Source: Burkholderiaceae bacterium (GTDB lineage Bacteria > Pseudomonadota > Gammaproteobacteria > Burkholderiales > Burkholderiaceae_C). From it: DNA of 64,000 nucleotides. The position numbers and the translations under genes are program-made. Positions 38,947 through 47,410 of this stretch are shown here, piece after piece (positions within the stretch are counted from its first letter, which is position 1; the number at the start of each line of letters is the position of its first letter). The notes under the pieces are model-generated. The model saw only the letters and a program-made list of their open reading frames with translations, was not told the DNA's origin and did not search any database. The stretch covers positions 1 through 64,000 of the forward strand of contig JACKLJ010000005.1 of assembly GCA_024235955.1 (NCBI GenBank), given 5' to 3'.

Positions 38947-39561
38947 TCAGGCCCCGCGGCGACGCAGCCGGCGCGCACCCAGGCCGGCGGCCAGCAACCC
39001 GGTCAGGGCGAGCCCCCATTCGCCCAGGCTGGGCACGGCGGCAACGTCGGATGACGGCACGTCGTAGGTCACGCGCCAGGCACAGGTCTGGGCCGCACCG
39101 CCGCCATCAAGGGTGGCGTTGCTGACGACCAGGTTGACGGACTGCCCGGTCGTCATGTCCAGCGCCAGCGTGCGCACGACGTTGTTGTCGGAGCCCAGGC
39201 CGGCATCCCCCAGGTACCCCGCCGACACGTCGGCCGGGTTGAAGGCCCCGCTGTAGGCGGACAGCAGCACGCCGGGCGCGGGGCAGTTGCCGGTGATCTG
39301 GAAGGTCACGCAGCGGGCCGGACCGGTGTTCGTGTAGGCGAAGGTGTCGTAACGGAGGCCGGTTTCCGCCACCGTGCCCGGAAACGCCTTGACCGTGCCG
39401 CAGGTGGAACCGGCGCCGGAAAGGGCGAGCCGGTTGCCGGTGGTCACCGGGTCGGTGGGGAACAGGGCGCCCGTGACCTCAACGGTCTGCGCCAGTGCCG
39501 GCGCGGCCAGCGCCCATGCCAGGCAGCCGCACACCCATCCCCATGCCCATCGCCGTTGCAT
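38947..39561 (-). CDS. IPTL-CTERM-type sorted surface protein
   Basis: A 204-residue exported protein (signal peptide to about residue 25, PALAQ) with a variable beta-rich middle. The C-terminus is VPSLGEWGLALTGLLAAGLG followed by ARRLRRRG: a short motif, one hydrophobic segment and an Arg cluster. This is the IPTL-CTERM sorting signal, here with Val-Pro-Ser-Leu in place of Ile-Pro-Thr-Leu, recognised by exosortase H. No exosortase lies in the window. ATG 39561 is the start. Confidence 0.75.
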   Translation of the reverse strand: MQRRWAWGWVCGCLAWALAAPALAQTVEVTGALFPTDPVTTGNRLALSGAGSTCGTVKAFPGTVAETGLRYDTFAYTNTGPARCVTFQITGNCPAPGVLLSAYSGAFNPADVSAGYLGDAGLGSDNNVVRTLALDMTTGQSVNLVVSNATLDGGGAAQTCAWRVTYDVPSSDVAAVPSLGEWGLALTGLLAAGLGARRLRRRGA

Positions 39562-39735
39562 CCTGCGCTCCTCGACCACGCCTGAACGCCCGGAGCTTAG
39601 GCCCACCGGCCAGCACCGTGAATAGGCCATTCGGCCTAGTGTGAACGCTACCGGGCAGGCGAGGCGTGAATTCGTGGGCGCCGGCCCACCTTCGCGCCGT
39701 GCAGTGCGCAGCAGCCACCGTTAGACTTGCCGCCC

Positions 39736-41253
39736 ATGCGCCGCCTGCCGAAGTTCCTTTCCCGCGCCGCGCTGGCCGCCGCCGCCACGCTCTGGCTGGC
39801 CGGCGGCGCGGCGGCCCAGACCCCGCTCCCGCCCGACATCACCGACGCCCTGGCCAAGGCCGGCGTGCCGCCGCAGGCCGTGGCCATGGTGGTGGCGCCG
39901 CTGCCACCGCCGCCTGGCGCCGTGAGCCGCGCGCCGGAGCCCGCCAACCCCAGCGGCGAGCGCAACGCCGCACCGGCGCCGCAGCCGCTGCCGCCACCGC
40001 GCCTGGCCTGGCAGCCGGACGTACCGATGAACCCGGCCTCCGTCACCAAGCTGTTCACCACCTACATGGCGCTGGACCAGCTGGGCCCGGGCTATTTCTG
40101 GAAGACGCGCGTATCGGTGCAAGGCTTCGTGAAGGATGGCACGCTGCAGGGCAACCTGCTGGTCAAGGGCAGCGGCGACCCGAAGCTGGTGGTGGAGCGC
40201 CTGCAGGACCTGATCAACGCGATCCGCGCCAGAGGCATCCGCGACATCAACGGCGACATCGTGCTGGACGACGGCATCTTCCGCCTGCCGCCGCACGATG
40301 CGGCTGCCTTCGACGACGACCCGCTGCGCCCCTACAACGCCGGGCCCGACGGGTTGCTGGTGAACTTCGGCGCGCTGGTGTTCAAGTTCCAGCCCGATGC
40401 CGGCGGCCGCACCGCCCGCGTGGTGACCGAGCCGCCGGTGGCCGGCATCGAGGTCACGCCCGAGGTGCCGCTGGCCAAGGGCTGCGGCGACTGGCGCGGC
40501 CGGCTCGGCGCCGATTTCTCCGATCCGTTGAACATCCGCTTCACTGGCCGTTACGGCGCCGCCTGCGGCGAGCGCGACTGGGCCATCGCCTACCCCGACG
40601 CCGGGCACTTCGCCGAGCGCGTGTTCGAGGGCATGTGGCGCGCCAGCGGCGGCGGCCTGAGCGGTCGCGTGCGCACGCAGCGCGGCGCGCCGCCCGGCCA
40701 GCCCTGGGTCACCGGCCTGTCGCTGCCGCTGGCGCAGATCATCGCCGACGTCAACAAGCTCTCCAACAACGTGATGGCGCAGCAGGTGTTCCTGACGCTC
40801 TCGGCCGCGGGCGACGGTCACGGCAGCTTCGGCGAATCGCAGAACGCCTTCGCGCGCTGGTGGCGCCAGCGCTTCGGCGTGCGCAAGGTGCCGCACCTGG
40901 ACAACGGCTCGGGCCTTTCGCGCGACGCCCGGACCACCGCGGCCTCGCTGGCGGCGCTGCTGCAGCAGGCGGCCACCGGGCCCAATGCGGCGGTGTTCGC
41001 CGATTCGCTCAGCATCGCCGGCGTGGACGGCACCACCCGCCGCATGAGCGCGCGCAACCCGGGTTCGGAGGCCATCGGCAACGCGCGCCTGAAGACCGGC
41101 AGCCTGCGCGACGTGGCCGCCGTGGCCGGCTACGCCTACGGCCGCAGCGGCCAGACCTGGGTGGTCGTCGGCATCATCAACCACCCCAACGCCCCCGCCG
41201 CCCGCCCGGCGCTGGACCGGCTGGTGGAGTGGGCGGTGCAGGACGTGCATTGA
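39736..41253 (+). CDS. dacB: D-alanyl-D-alanine carboxypeptidase/endopeptidase PBP4 (S13)
   Basis: DacB cleaves peptidoglycan peptides in the periplasm. The 505-residue protein has a signal peptide (to about residue 28, AAAQT) and the three S13 motifs: SVTK (Ser102, Lys105), SNN in VNKLSNNVMAQQ, and KTG in LKTGSLRDVA. A Pro-rich insert at about 56-90 precedes the catalytic serine. The start at ATG 39736 is preferred over the upstream TTG. Confidence 0.93.
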   Translation: MRRLPKFLSRAALAAAATLWLAGGAAAQTPLPPDITDALAKAGVPPQAVAMVVAPLPPPPGAVSRAPEPANPSGERNAAPAPQPLPPPRLAWQPDVPMNPASVTKLFTTYMALDQLGPGYFWKTRVSVQGFVKDGTLQGNLLVKGSGDPKLVVERLQDLINAIRARGIRDINGDIVLDDGIFRLPPHDAAAFDDDPLRPYNAGPDGLLVNFGALVFKFQPDAGGRTARVVTEPPVAGIEVTPEVPLAKGCGDWRGRLGADFSDPLNIRFTGRYGAACGERDWAIAYPDAGHFAERVFEGMWRASGGGLSGRVRTQRGAPPGQPWVTGLSLPLAQIIADVNKLSNNVMAQQVFLTLSAAGDGHGSFGESQNAFARWWRQRFGVRKVPHLDNGSGLSRDARTTAASLAALLQQAATGPNAAVFADSLSIAGVDGTTRRMSARNPGSEAIGNARLKTGSLRDVAAVAGYAYGRSGQTWVVVGIINHPNAPAARPALDRLVEWAVQDVH

Positions 41254-41326
41254 AGCTGGATTGCAAGCCAAACAGGCCTCCAGCCCTTGCATGGCGGGCG
41301 CAGACAGCTTCTTATTTGATAGCTAT
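41253..41326 (+). repeat. Dispersed GGGCGCAG repeat, copy 10
   Basis: A well-conserved copy: AGGCCTCCAGCCCTTGCATG, GGCGGGCGCAGACAGCTTCT, then TTGATAGCTATC. It starts at the dacB stop. Confidence 0.9.
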
Positions 41327-41329
41327 CGC

Positions 41330-41588
41330 CGTCCGCTGAAGTAGGTCACCATGACCTTGTTGGACCTCGTGTTGCGGGCCATGTGCGTCACGGCATCCAC
41401 GATCCTGGCGAGCGCGCCGGTGCGTCGCAACCGGCGCCGACCTCCATCATCGGCAGCGGCTTTCTCGTGTCGGTGCCGCTGCTGGCCAGCGCGGTCGGCT
41501 ATCTGGGCGGCCGCGGCCATGCCTGGGCCTTCGGCGCGCTGGCGCTGGCCACCTTCGGCGTCGCGCTGCTGGGCGTGCCGGCCGCCGG
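41330..41588. other. Gene remnants between dacB and the AhpD-like gene
   Basis: Apart from the repeat, the 335-base gap holds two short protein-like stretches. On the minus strand, bases about 41440 to 41330 read ALARIVDAVTHMARNTRSN and a short tail before a stop. On the plus strand, bases about 41440 to 41592 read two membrane-like segments (GFLVSVPLLASAVGYLGG, AFGALALATFGVALLG) before a stop. Neither has a good start. Both look like the ends of lost genes, but neither family is identified. Confidence 0.35.
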
Positions 41589-41990
41589 TTAGCCCGCCTC
41601 GAACGCCGCGTCCACCGGCACCTGCAGCGCGGTGGCGATCTGGTTGGTCTTGGCGGCGAGGCCGACGATGGCCATGAACTCGGCGTGCTGGGCCGGCGTC
41701 ATGCCCTTGGCGCGGGCGGCGGCGGTGTGCGAGTGCACGCAGTAGCTGCAGCCGTTGGCCACCGAGACGGCCATGTAGATCAGCTCCTTGGTGAGCGGGT
41801 CCAGCGTGGAGGGCGCGGCCATGACCTGCTTGACCTCGGCCCACGTGGCTTCGAGCAGCGCCGGGTCGGCGGCGAGCATGCGCCACAGGTTGTTGATGAA
41901 GTCGGTGCGGCGGGTGGCACGGATGTCGTCGAACACCGCTTTCACGCGCGGGTTGGCTTCGGGGTCGGTGGGGGCGGCAAGCGTGGCCAT
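41589..41990 (-). CDS. AhpD-like carboxymuconolactone decarboxylase-family protein
   Basis: The 133-residue helical protein has the redox motif CSYCVHSHTAAARAKGM, with the CXXC and the following His typical of AhpD-type peroxidase partners, and KELIYMAVSVANG before it. It probably handles peroxide or disulphide reduction. Other CMD-family members are lactone decarboxylases, but the CXXC favours the redox role. Confidence 0.88.
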   Translation of the reverse strand: MATLAAPTDPEANPRVKAVFDDIRATRRTDFINNLWRMLAADPALLEATWAEVKQVMAAPSTLDPLTKELIYMAVSVANGCSYCVHSHTAAARAKGMTPAQHAEFMAIVGLAAKTNQIATALQVPVDAAFEAG

Positions 41991-42071
41991 GCGGTGGGCT
42001 CCTTGGGTGGGCGGGCGGGCCCGCCCGGCGCAGGCCCTGGCCGATGATAGGCAGGCTCCGGCGCGCCGGCC

Positions 42072-42776
42072 TCAGCGGTTGCCTTGGGCCGCGGCTTCCT
42101 GCAGCACCTGGCGCGCCAGTTCGCTGGCGCCGTCCCAGACGATCTGAACGCCGACGCACACCAGGATGAAGGCCGACAGCCGCAGGAACACCACCGTGCC
42201 GGTCTCGCCCAGCGGCTGCAGCATCTTGCGCGCGAAACGGTAGGTCAGGTAGACAGCCAGGCCGACCACGGCCGCACCCACCATGCCCCCGGCGAAACGG
42301 GCCAGCGACAGCGTGACGTGCGGGTCATGAAGCGCCGCTCCGATGGTGATGGAGGCCGCCAGCGACCCCGGCCCGAAGGTGATGGGGAAGGTCATCGGGT
42401 AGTAGGCGGTGGCGCGCACGTGCTCGGCGGTGAAGGTCTCGGCCAGTTCGCTGCGGGCATCGGCGCTGGTGGCCGAGGCCGAAAGCAGCTTCCAGGCCGA
42501 GGAGGCCACGATCATGCCGCCGGCCACGCGCACGATGGGCAGCGAGATGCCGAAGAAATCCAGCACGTAGGAGCCGACCAGCATGGCGGCGATCAGGGTC
42601 AGCGCGACGTTGCGGCCGATGCGCAGCGCCAGCGCGGAGCGCGTGGCCTGCGAGGCACCTTCCGTCATGGCCAGGAAGGTGGGCGCCATGGCCGGCGGGT
42701 TGACGATGGGCAGGATGGCCGCCACCACCAGCAGCAGGCTCTTGCTGAAGGCGCCGATCAGGGTGGAAAAGTCCAT
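42072..42776 (-). CDS. MarC-family integral membrane protein
   Basis: A 234-residue protein with six membrane segments. The N-terminus (LLLVVAAILPIVNPPAMAPTFLAMT) carries the family's NP motif, and VAGGMIVASSAWKLL and FPITFGPGSLAASITIGA follow. The family was once linked to multiple antibiotic resistance but its function is not established. Confidence 0.9.
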   Translation of the reverse strand: MDFSTLIGAFSKSLLLVVAAILPIVNPPAMAPTFLAMTEGASQATRSALALRIGRNVALTLIAAMLVGSYVLDFFGISLPIVRVAGGMIVASSAWKLLSASATSADARSELAETFTAEHVRATAYYPMTFPITFGPGSLAASITIGAALHDPHVTLSLARFAGGMVGAAVVGLAVYLTYRFARKMLQPLGETGTVVFLRLSAFILVCVGVQIVWDGASELARQVLQEAAAQGNR

Positions 42777-42825
42777 GGCGGAAAGAGCGGGCCGCCAAGG
42801 ACCGCCTGAGGCGGCGCGGCCCGGA

Positions 42826-42891
42826 TTCAGAACAAAATCAGTGCCTGGCCCTTGGTTGGCTGGCGCAGGCAGCTATGAATGTCATAGTGCC
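42826..42891 (+). repeat. Dispersed GGGCGCAG repeat, copy 11
   Basis: AAAATCAGTGCCTGGCCCTT, then TGGCGCAGGCAGCTATGA and a downstream CATAG. It sits between marC and the yidC 3' end. Confidence 0.75.
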
Positions 42892-42914
42892 GCTGACGCC
42901 CCACCAGGCCGTGC

Positions 42915-44609
42915 TCAGCTGCCGAACTTGGGCAGCGTGATCTTCACCGGCACGCCCATGCGGTGGTTGATCAGCGCCTGCTGGGCGATGGACAGCAGGT
43001 TGTTGGTCACCCAGTACAGCACCAGGCCGGCCGGGAAGAAGAAGAACATCACGCTGAACATCAGCGGCATGATCCACATCATCTTGGCCTGCATCGGGTC
43101 GGGCGGTGCCGGGTTGAGCGCCGTCTGCAGCAGCGACGAGGCGGTCATGATGACGGGCAGGATGAAGTACGGGTCCTTGGCCGACAGGTCGTGGATCCAC
43201 AGGATCCAGGGCGCGCCGCGCATTTCCACGCTGGAGAGCAGCACCCAGTACAGCGCGATGAACACCGGGATCTGCACCATGATCGGCAGGCAGCCGCCCA
43301 GCGGGTTGACCTTTTCCTCGCGGTAGATGCGCATCATCTCCTGCTGCATCTGCTGCGGGTTGTCCTTGAGGCGCTCGCGCATCTCCATGATGCGCGGGTT
43401 GATGGCCTTCATGCGCGCCATGCTGCCGTAGGCCTTGGCGTTGAGCCAGAAGAAGGCGATCTTGAGCAGCAGCACCAGCGCCACGATCGACCAGCCCCAG
43501 TTGCCCAGCACGCCGTGCAGCTTGTCGAGCAGCCAGTACAGCGGCTTGGAGAGGATGGCCAGGATGCCGTAGTCCTTCACCAGCTCCAGGCCCGGCGTCA
43601 CCCCCTCCAGCATCTTCTCGCGCTGCGGGCCGATGAACAGGGTGGCCTCCACGCTCTTGCTGCTGCCGGCCGCGATGCTGCCGAGCGACACGATCATGCC
43701 GACCGAGTACAGGTTGTCCGAGACCTTGCGGGCGAAGTTCTCGCGCTCGGTGCCGGCGGGCAGCACCCAGGCGCTGGCGAAGTAGTGCTGCACCATGGCC
43801 ACGTAGCCGCTGCTGGCGCTCTTGACGAACTCGGCCTTGTTCTTGTCGATGTCGGTGAAGGCCACCTTCTGGTACTTCTTCTCGTCGGTGTAGACCGCCG
43901 GGCCGGTGAAGGTGGAATAGAACGACGATTCGCCCGGCGGTTTGTTGCCGTCGCGCACCAGCTGCACGTACAGCTGGGGCGACACCGGCGCGCCGCTTTC
44001 GTTGACCACGTCCTCGCGCACGCCGATGGCGTAGCTGCCGCGCTTGAGGGTGTAGGTCTTGACCAGCTTGACGCCACCCATGGGGACGGATTCGAACTTC
44101 AGCACCAGCTGGTCGGCGCCGTCGGCCAGCTTGCGCTCGCCGCTGAACTGCATGGGCGTCTTGTGTGTCGGGAAGCCGCCGCCGATCAGGCCCGACTGCG
44201 CCATGTACACGCGCGACGTGCTGTCGTCCAGCAGCACCAGCGGCTCGCCCTTCTGGCCGGCCACGTCGTAGTGGAGGAACTCGCTCTTGATAACCGAGCC
44301 GCCCTCGGTGTCGAACACCAGGCGCAGCACGTCGGTGCTGACCTCGATGCGCTCGCGCGTGGGCACCGGCGTGACGCTGCCCGCCGGCGCTGCGCCACCG
44401 GGCACCGCCGAAGCGGCAGCGCCCGCCACCACGGGCGCCGAAGCGCCGGGCGGCACGGCCGAGGCCGGCGCCGAAGCGGTCGCCGCCGCGTGCCTGGACG
44501 ACGGGAAAAAGGTGGGCTGGCGACCGTTGTGGATCTGCCATTGATCCCACAGCATGATCAGCGAGAAGCCGAAGATCACCCACAGGATGGTGCGCCGGAT
44601 GTCGTTCAT
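42915..44609 (-). CDS. yidC: Membrane protein insertase YidC
   Basis: YidC inserts and folds inner-membrane proteins, alone or with SecYEG. The 564-residue protein has an N-terminal membrane anchor (DIRRTILWVIFGFSLIMLWDQW), an Ala/Pro-rich linker, a large periplasmic domain (about 80-350) and five C-terminal segments with YGSMARMKAINPRIMEMRERL and GGCLPIMVQIPVFIALYWVLL. Its ATG overlaps the yidD stop by four bases. It belongs to the order rpmH-rnpA-yidD-yidC near the origin. Confidence 0.97.
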   Translation of the reverse strand: MNDIRRTILWVIFGFSLIMLWDQWQIHNGRQPTFFPSSRHAAATASAPASAVPPGASAPVVAGAAASAVPGGAAPAGSVTPVPTRERIEVSTDVLRLVFDTEGGSVIKSEFLHYDVAGQKGEPLVLLDDSTSRVYMAQSGLIGGGFPTHKTPMQFSGERKLADGADQLVLKFESVPMGGVKLVKTYTLKRGSYAIGVREDVVNESGAPVSPQLYVQLVRDGNKPPGESSFYSTFTGPAVYTDEKKYQKVAFTDIDKNKAEFVKSASSGYVAMVQHYFASAWVLPAGTERENFARKVSDNLYSVGMIVSLGSIAAGSSKSVEATLFIGPQREKMLEGVTPGLELVKDYGILAILSKPLYWLLDKLHGVLGNWGWSIVALVLLLKIAFFWLNAKAYGSMARMKAINPRIMEMRERLKDNPQQMQQEMMRIYREEKVNPLGGCLPIMVQIPVFIALYWVLLSSVEMRGAPWILWIHDLSAKDPYFILPVIMTASSLLQTALNPAPPDPMQAKMMWIMPLMFSVMFFFFPAGLVLYWVTNNLLSIAQQALINHRMGVPVKITLPKFGS

Positions 44610-44908
44610 AGGGAATTCTTGGGATGACTGGGGGCGTTGGACGCGCGCATGGGATCGGCATCCGGCCGCACCAGGCGGCTGAACAGCCGCGGGGGCGACT
44701 CGGGCACGGGATCGCAGCCGCCGGCGCAGCCAGGGTGGCAGCGCAGGATGCGCCGCGCGGCCAGGTAGCTGCCGGCCAGCGCGCCATGGCGCTCCAGCGC
44801 GCCGATGGCGTAGACGGAACAGGTGGGCTCGAAGCGGCAGCCCGCGCCGAGCCAGGGCGACAGCAGCAGGCGGTAGCCCTTGACCAGGCCGATCAGCAGC
44901 CGGCGCAT
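44606..44908 (-). CDS. yidD: Membrane protein insertion efficiency factor YidD
   Basis: The 100-residue protein has the YidD core LLIGLVKGYRLLLSPWLGAG, CRFEPTCSVYAIGALERHG and RILRCHPGCAGGCDPVP. YidD assists YidC-dependent insertion. It overlaps yidC and starts two bases after the rnpA stop. Confidence 0.95.
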   Translation of the reverse strand: MRRLLIGLVKGYRLLLSPWLGAGCRFEPTCSVYAIGALERHGALAGSYLAARRILRCHPGCAGGCDPVPESPPRLFSRLVRPDADPMRASNAPSHPKNSL

Positions 44909-44910
44909 GG

Positions 44911-45348
44911 TCAAACCGCGCGCCCGGCAACGCCGGCGCGAGAGAACAGCAGCATCAGCTCGGCGCGCACGGCACGCTTGAGCGCGTCCGACGCGGCGCT
45001 GGGAAACTCGGCGCGCGCGAAACCCGACCGCAGGCGAACCACGTAGGCACAGCCGGCAGCCAGTCCGCTGGCGGACCCGGCCACGGCCTGCACCTGCCGC
45101 CGGATGACGTTGCGGGTGACGGCGCGGCGCGCCCAGCGCTTGGGCACCAGCGCGCCAGCCCACGCCACGAGCCGGGCACCAGCGCGGGCGCCGACGGCGG
45201 GCATGGAGCTGTTCACCTGGGGCCAGAGAGGGGCTTGCACCTGGGCCGGTTCGAGACGGTGCAGAACGAACCGCGCGGTCCGGGCCACCACGGGCCCCGC
45301 CAGCACGGCTTCGAACTGGGCCCGCGAGCGCAAGCGCTCGACGCGCAC
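44911..45348 (-). CDS. rnpA: Ribonuclease P protein component
   Basis: RnpA is the protein subunit of RNase P, which trims tRNA 5' ends. It has VERLRSRAQFEAVLAG near the N-terminus and the RNA-binding RNR-like helix ALVPKRWARRAVTRNVIRRQ. The GTG at 45348 gives 145 residues and begins at the family's first helix. The frame is open further upstream across rpmH, so the start is uncertain by some codons. An insert near 55-75 (QAPLWPQVNSSMPAVGARA) makes it longer than usual. Confidence 0.9.
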   Translation of the reverse strand: MRVERLRSRAQFEAVLAGPVVARTARFVLHRLEPAQVQAPLWPQVNSSMPAVGARAGARLVAWAGALVPKRWARRAVTRNVIRRQVQAVAGSASGLAAGCAYVVRLRSGFARAEFPSAASDALKRAVRAELMLLFSRAGVAGRAV

Positions 45349-45404
45349 GGCCGGATCACCGGCCGGCGGACCTGCGGGCTTGGGCTCGTCGGGCGAAGCC
45401 GGCT

Positions 45405-45539
45405 TCAGACGGCGAGGCGCTTGCGGCCCTTGGCGCGGCGCGCATTGATCACGGCGCGGCCACCGCGCGTTTTCATGCGCACCAGGAAACCATGGGTGCG
45501 CGCACGGCGCGTCTTGGAGGGTTGGTAAGTACGTTTCAT
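45405..45539 (-). CDS. rpmH: Ribosomal protein bL34
   Basis: This short, 44-residue, basic protein is canonical bL34 (MKRTYQPSKTRRARTHGFLV at the start, RAKGRKRLAV at the end). It heads the rpmH-rnpA-yidD-yidC operon and is divergent from dnaA, a layout typical of bacterial origins. Confidence 0.98.
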   Translation of the reverse strand: MKRTYQPSKTRRARTHGFLVRMKTRGGRAVINARRAKGRKRLAV

Positions 45540-45748
45540 GACAGTCGTCCTGCAGAACAAGGAGGGCGCAAATTGGCGTTCGCGGCACGCCGGCGCCCCA
45601 GCGGAAAAAGCCCAGCCAAGCCGGGCAAACTCGGCATTATCGCAGACGATGGGTATGGCCGACAAGCTATCCGAACCAACCAGACGCGACCGGGCGTGAA
45701 AAGCTTGGCGACGACAACACGTCGCCGCGCGATCTGGGCGGGCGCTGC

Positions 45749-45777
45749 TTGTGGACAAGTGCCGACCGCACTACAAT
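45749..45777 (+). promoter_or_regulatory. dnaA promoter
   Basis: TTGTGG (45749-45754) and TACAAT (45772-45777) are separated by 17 bases. The -35 overlaps a DnaA box, which would let DnaA repress its own gene. Confidence 0.65.
45750..45758 (-). promoter_or_regulatory. DnaA box 1
   Basis: TTGTCCACA on the minus strand, one base off the TTATCCACA consensus, overlapping the dnaA -35 element. The rest of the rpmH-dnaA spacer shows no AT-rich unwinding region that I can define, so an origin here is possible but not shown. Confidence 0.6.
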
Positions 45778-45799
45778 CCGCCGCTCTTTGAGAGACAAC

Positions 45800-45808
45800 T
45801 TGTCCACA
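45800..45808 (+). promoter_or_regulatory. DnaA box 2
   Basis: TTGTCCACA on the plus strand, seven bases before the dnaA start codon, inverted with respect to box 1. Confidence 0.6.
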
Positions 45809-45814
45809 ACAACA

Positions 45815-47251
45815 ATGGCCCTGGTTTCCGCGGCGCTGGAGGCGCCTCCCCGTAACGAATCCGCCGGTTCGGCACCCGCCCTGTGGGAAGCCTGCACCGA
45901 CCGGCTGTCCCGCGAAATCCCCGAACAGCAGTTCAACACCTGGATCCGCCCGCTCAGCGCGCGGCTGGCCGACGATGGCGCCAGGCTGACGCTGCACGTG
46001 GCCAACCGCTTCAAGCTCGACTGGGTGCGTGCCCAGTACGCCCACCGCATCGGCGCCATCCTGGAGCAGCTGGAGGGCCGCCCCATCGCCGTTGAGTTAG
46101 CAATCACTCCTCGTGCAAGCACGGAGAAAAAAGGCCCGATCCAGGCGGAGCCGGCTGCGAGCGCGGCAGTCGCCCAGGCCGGATCGCCCGCCGCCACCAC
46201 GCCGGCGGACGACGCCGACTCCGGCGGCTACCGCAACCGGCTCAACGGCGCCCTGACCTTCGAGACGCTGGTCGAAGGCTCGGCCAACCGCATGGCGCGG
46301 GCCGCGGCCCTGCATGTGGCGGGCGCGCCCGGGCAGCTCTACAACCCCCTGTTCATCTACGGCGGGGTCGGCCTGGGCAAGACCCACCTGGTGCACGCTG
46401 TGGGCAACCGCCTGCTGCAGGACAAGCCACAGGCGAAAGTTCTCTACATCCATGCCGAGCAGTTCGTCTCGGATGTGGTCAAGGCCTACCAGCGCAAGAC
46501 CTTCGACCAGTTCAAGGACAAATACCACTCGCTCGACCTGCTGCTGATCGACGATGTCCAGTTCTTCGCCAACAAGGACCGCACCCAGGAGGAGTTCTTC
46601 AACGCCTTCGAGGCGCTGCTGGCCAAGAAGAGCCACATCGTGATGACCAGCGACACCTACCCCAAGGGCCTGGCCGACATCCATGAGCGCCTGATCTCCC
46701 GCTTCGATTCCGGCCTGACCGTGGCGCTGGAGCCCCCCGAGCTGGAAATGCGCGTGGCCATCCTGATCAGCAAGGCGGCCGCCGAAGGCACCGACATGCC
46801 CGAGGAAGTGGCCTTTTTCGTGGCCAAGAACGTGCGCTCCAACGTGCGCGAGCTGGAAGGCGCGCTGCGCAAGATTCTGGCCTATTCGCGCTTCAATCAG
46901 AAGGAAATCTCCATCGGTCTGGCGCGCGAGGCGCTGCGCGACCTGCTCTCCATCCAGAACCGGCAGATCAGCGTGGAGAACATCCAGAAGACCGTGGCCG
47001 ATTACTACAAGATCAAGGTCTCGGACATGTACAGCAAGAAGCGGCCGGCCAGCATCGCGCGGCCGCGCCAGATTGCCATGTACCTGGCCAAGGAACTCAC
47101 GCAGAAGAGCCTGCCGGAGATCGGCGAGCTGTTTGGCGGGCGCGACCACACCACGGTGTTGCATGCGGTGCGCAAGATTGGCGGCGAGCGCCAGCAGCTG
47201 GCCGAACTCAACCAGCAGTTGCACGTGCTGGAGCAGACGCTGAAGGGCTGA
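45815..47251 (+). CDS. dnaA: Chromosomal replication initiator DnaA
   Basis: DnaA binds DnaA boxes at the origin and, with ATP, melts the DNA. The 478-residue protein has an N-terminal DnaB-interacting domain (LWEACTDRLSREIPEQQFNTWIRPL), a variable linker, an AAA+ domain with Walker A GGVGLGKTH and Walker B LLLIDDVQFF, and a C-terminal DNA-binding domain with FGGRDHTTVLHAVRKI. ATG 45815 is the start; upstream in-frame codons lie in the promoter. Confidence 0.98.
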   Translation: MALVSAALEAPPRNESAGSAPALWEACTDRLSREIPEQQFNTWIRPLSARLADDGARLTLHVANRFKLDWVRAQYAHRIGAILEQLEGRPIAVELAITPRASTEKKGPIQAEPAASAAVAQAGSPAATTPADDADSGGYRNRLNGALTFETLVEGSANRMARAAALHVAGAPGQLYNPLFIYGGVGLGKTHLVHAVGNRLLQDKPQAKVLYIHAEQFVSDVVKAYQRKTFDQFKDKYHSLDLLLIDDVQFFANKDRTQEEFFNAFEALLAKKSHIVMTSDTYPKGLADIHERLISRFDSGLTVALEPPELEMRVAILISKAAAEGTDMPEEVAFFVAKNVRSNVRELEGALRKILAYSRFNQKEISIGLAREALRDLLSIQNRQISVENIQKTVADYYKIKVSDMYSKKRPASIARPRQIAMYLAKELTQKSLPEIGELFGGRDHTTVLHAVRKIGGERQQLAELNQQLHVLEQTLKG

Positions 47252-47410
47252 TCGGCCCTTGTCCCGACACCTTTTCGGGTACTGGCATTCCCTTGGCCGG
47301 AATCGCCAAAAAACCAGCGACAATAAGGGGTTTGGCGAGCGGGCACTGGTTTGGCGTACAGCCACCCGGCCCGCATAGCAGCGCCCGGTAGACAACGCAA
47401 CGAGGAAACC

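Noticed and set aside
45540..45814. A defined replication origin (oriC)
   Set aside because: The location is right but only two imperfect DnaA boxes and no clear AT-rich unwinding region were seen, so only the boxes are annotated.
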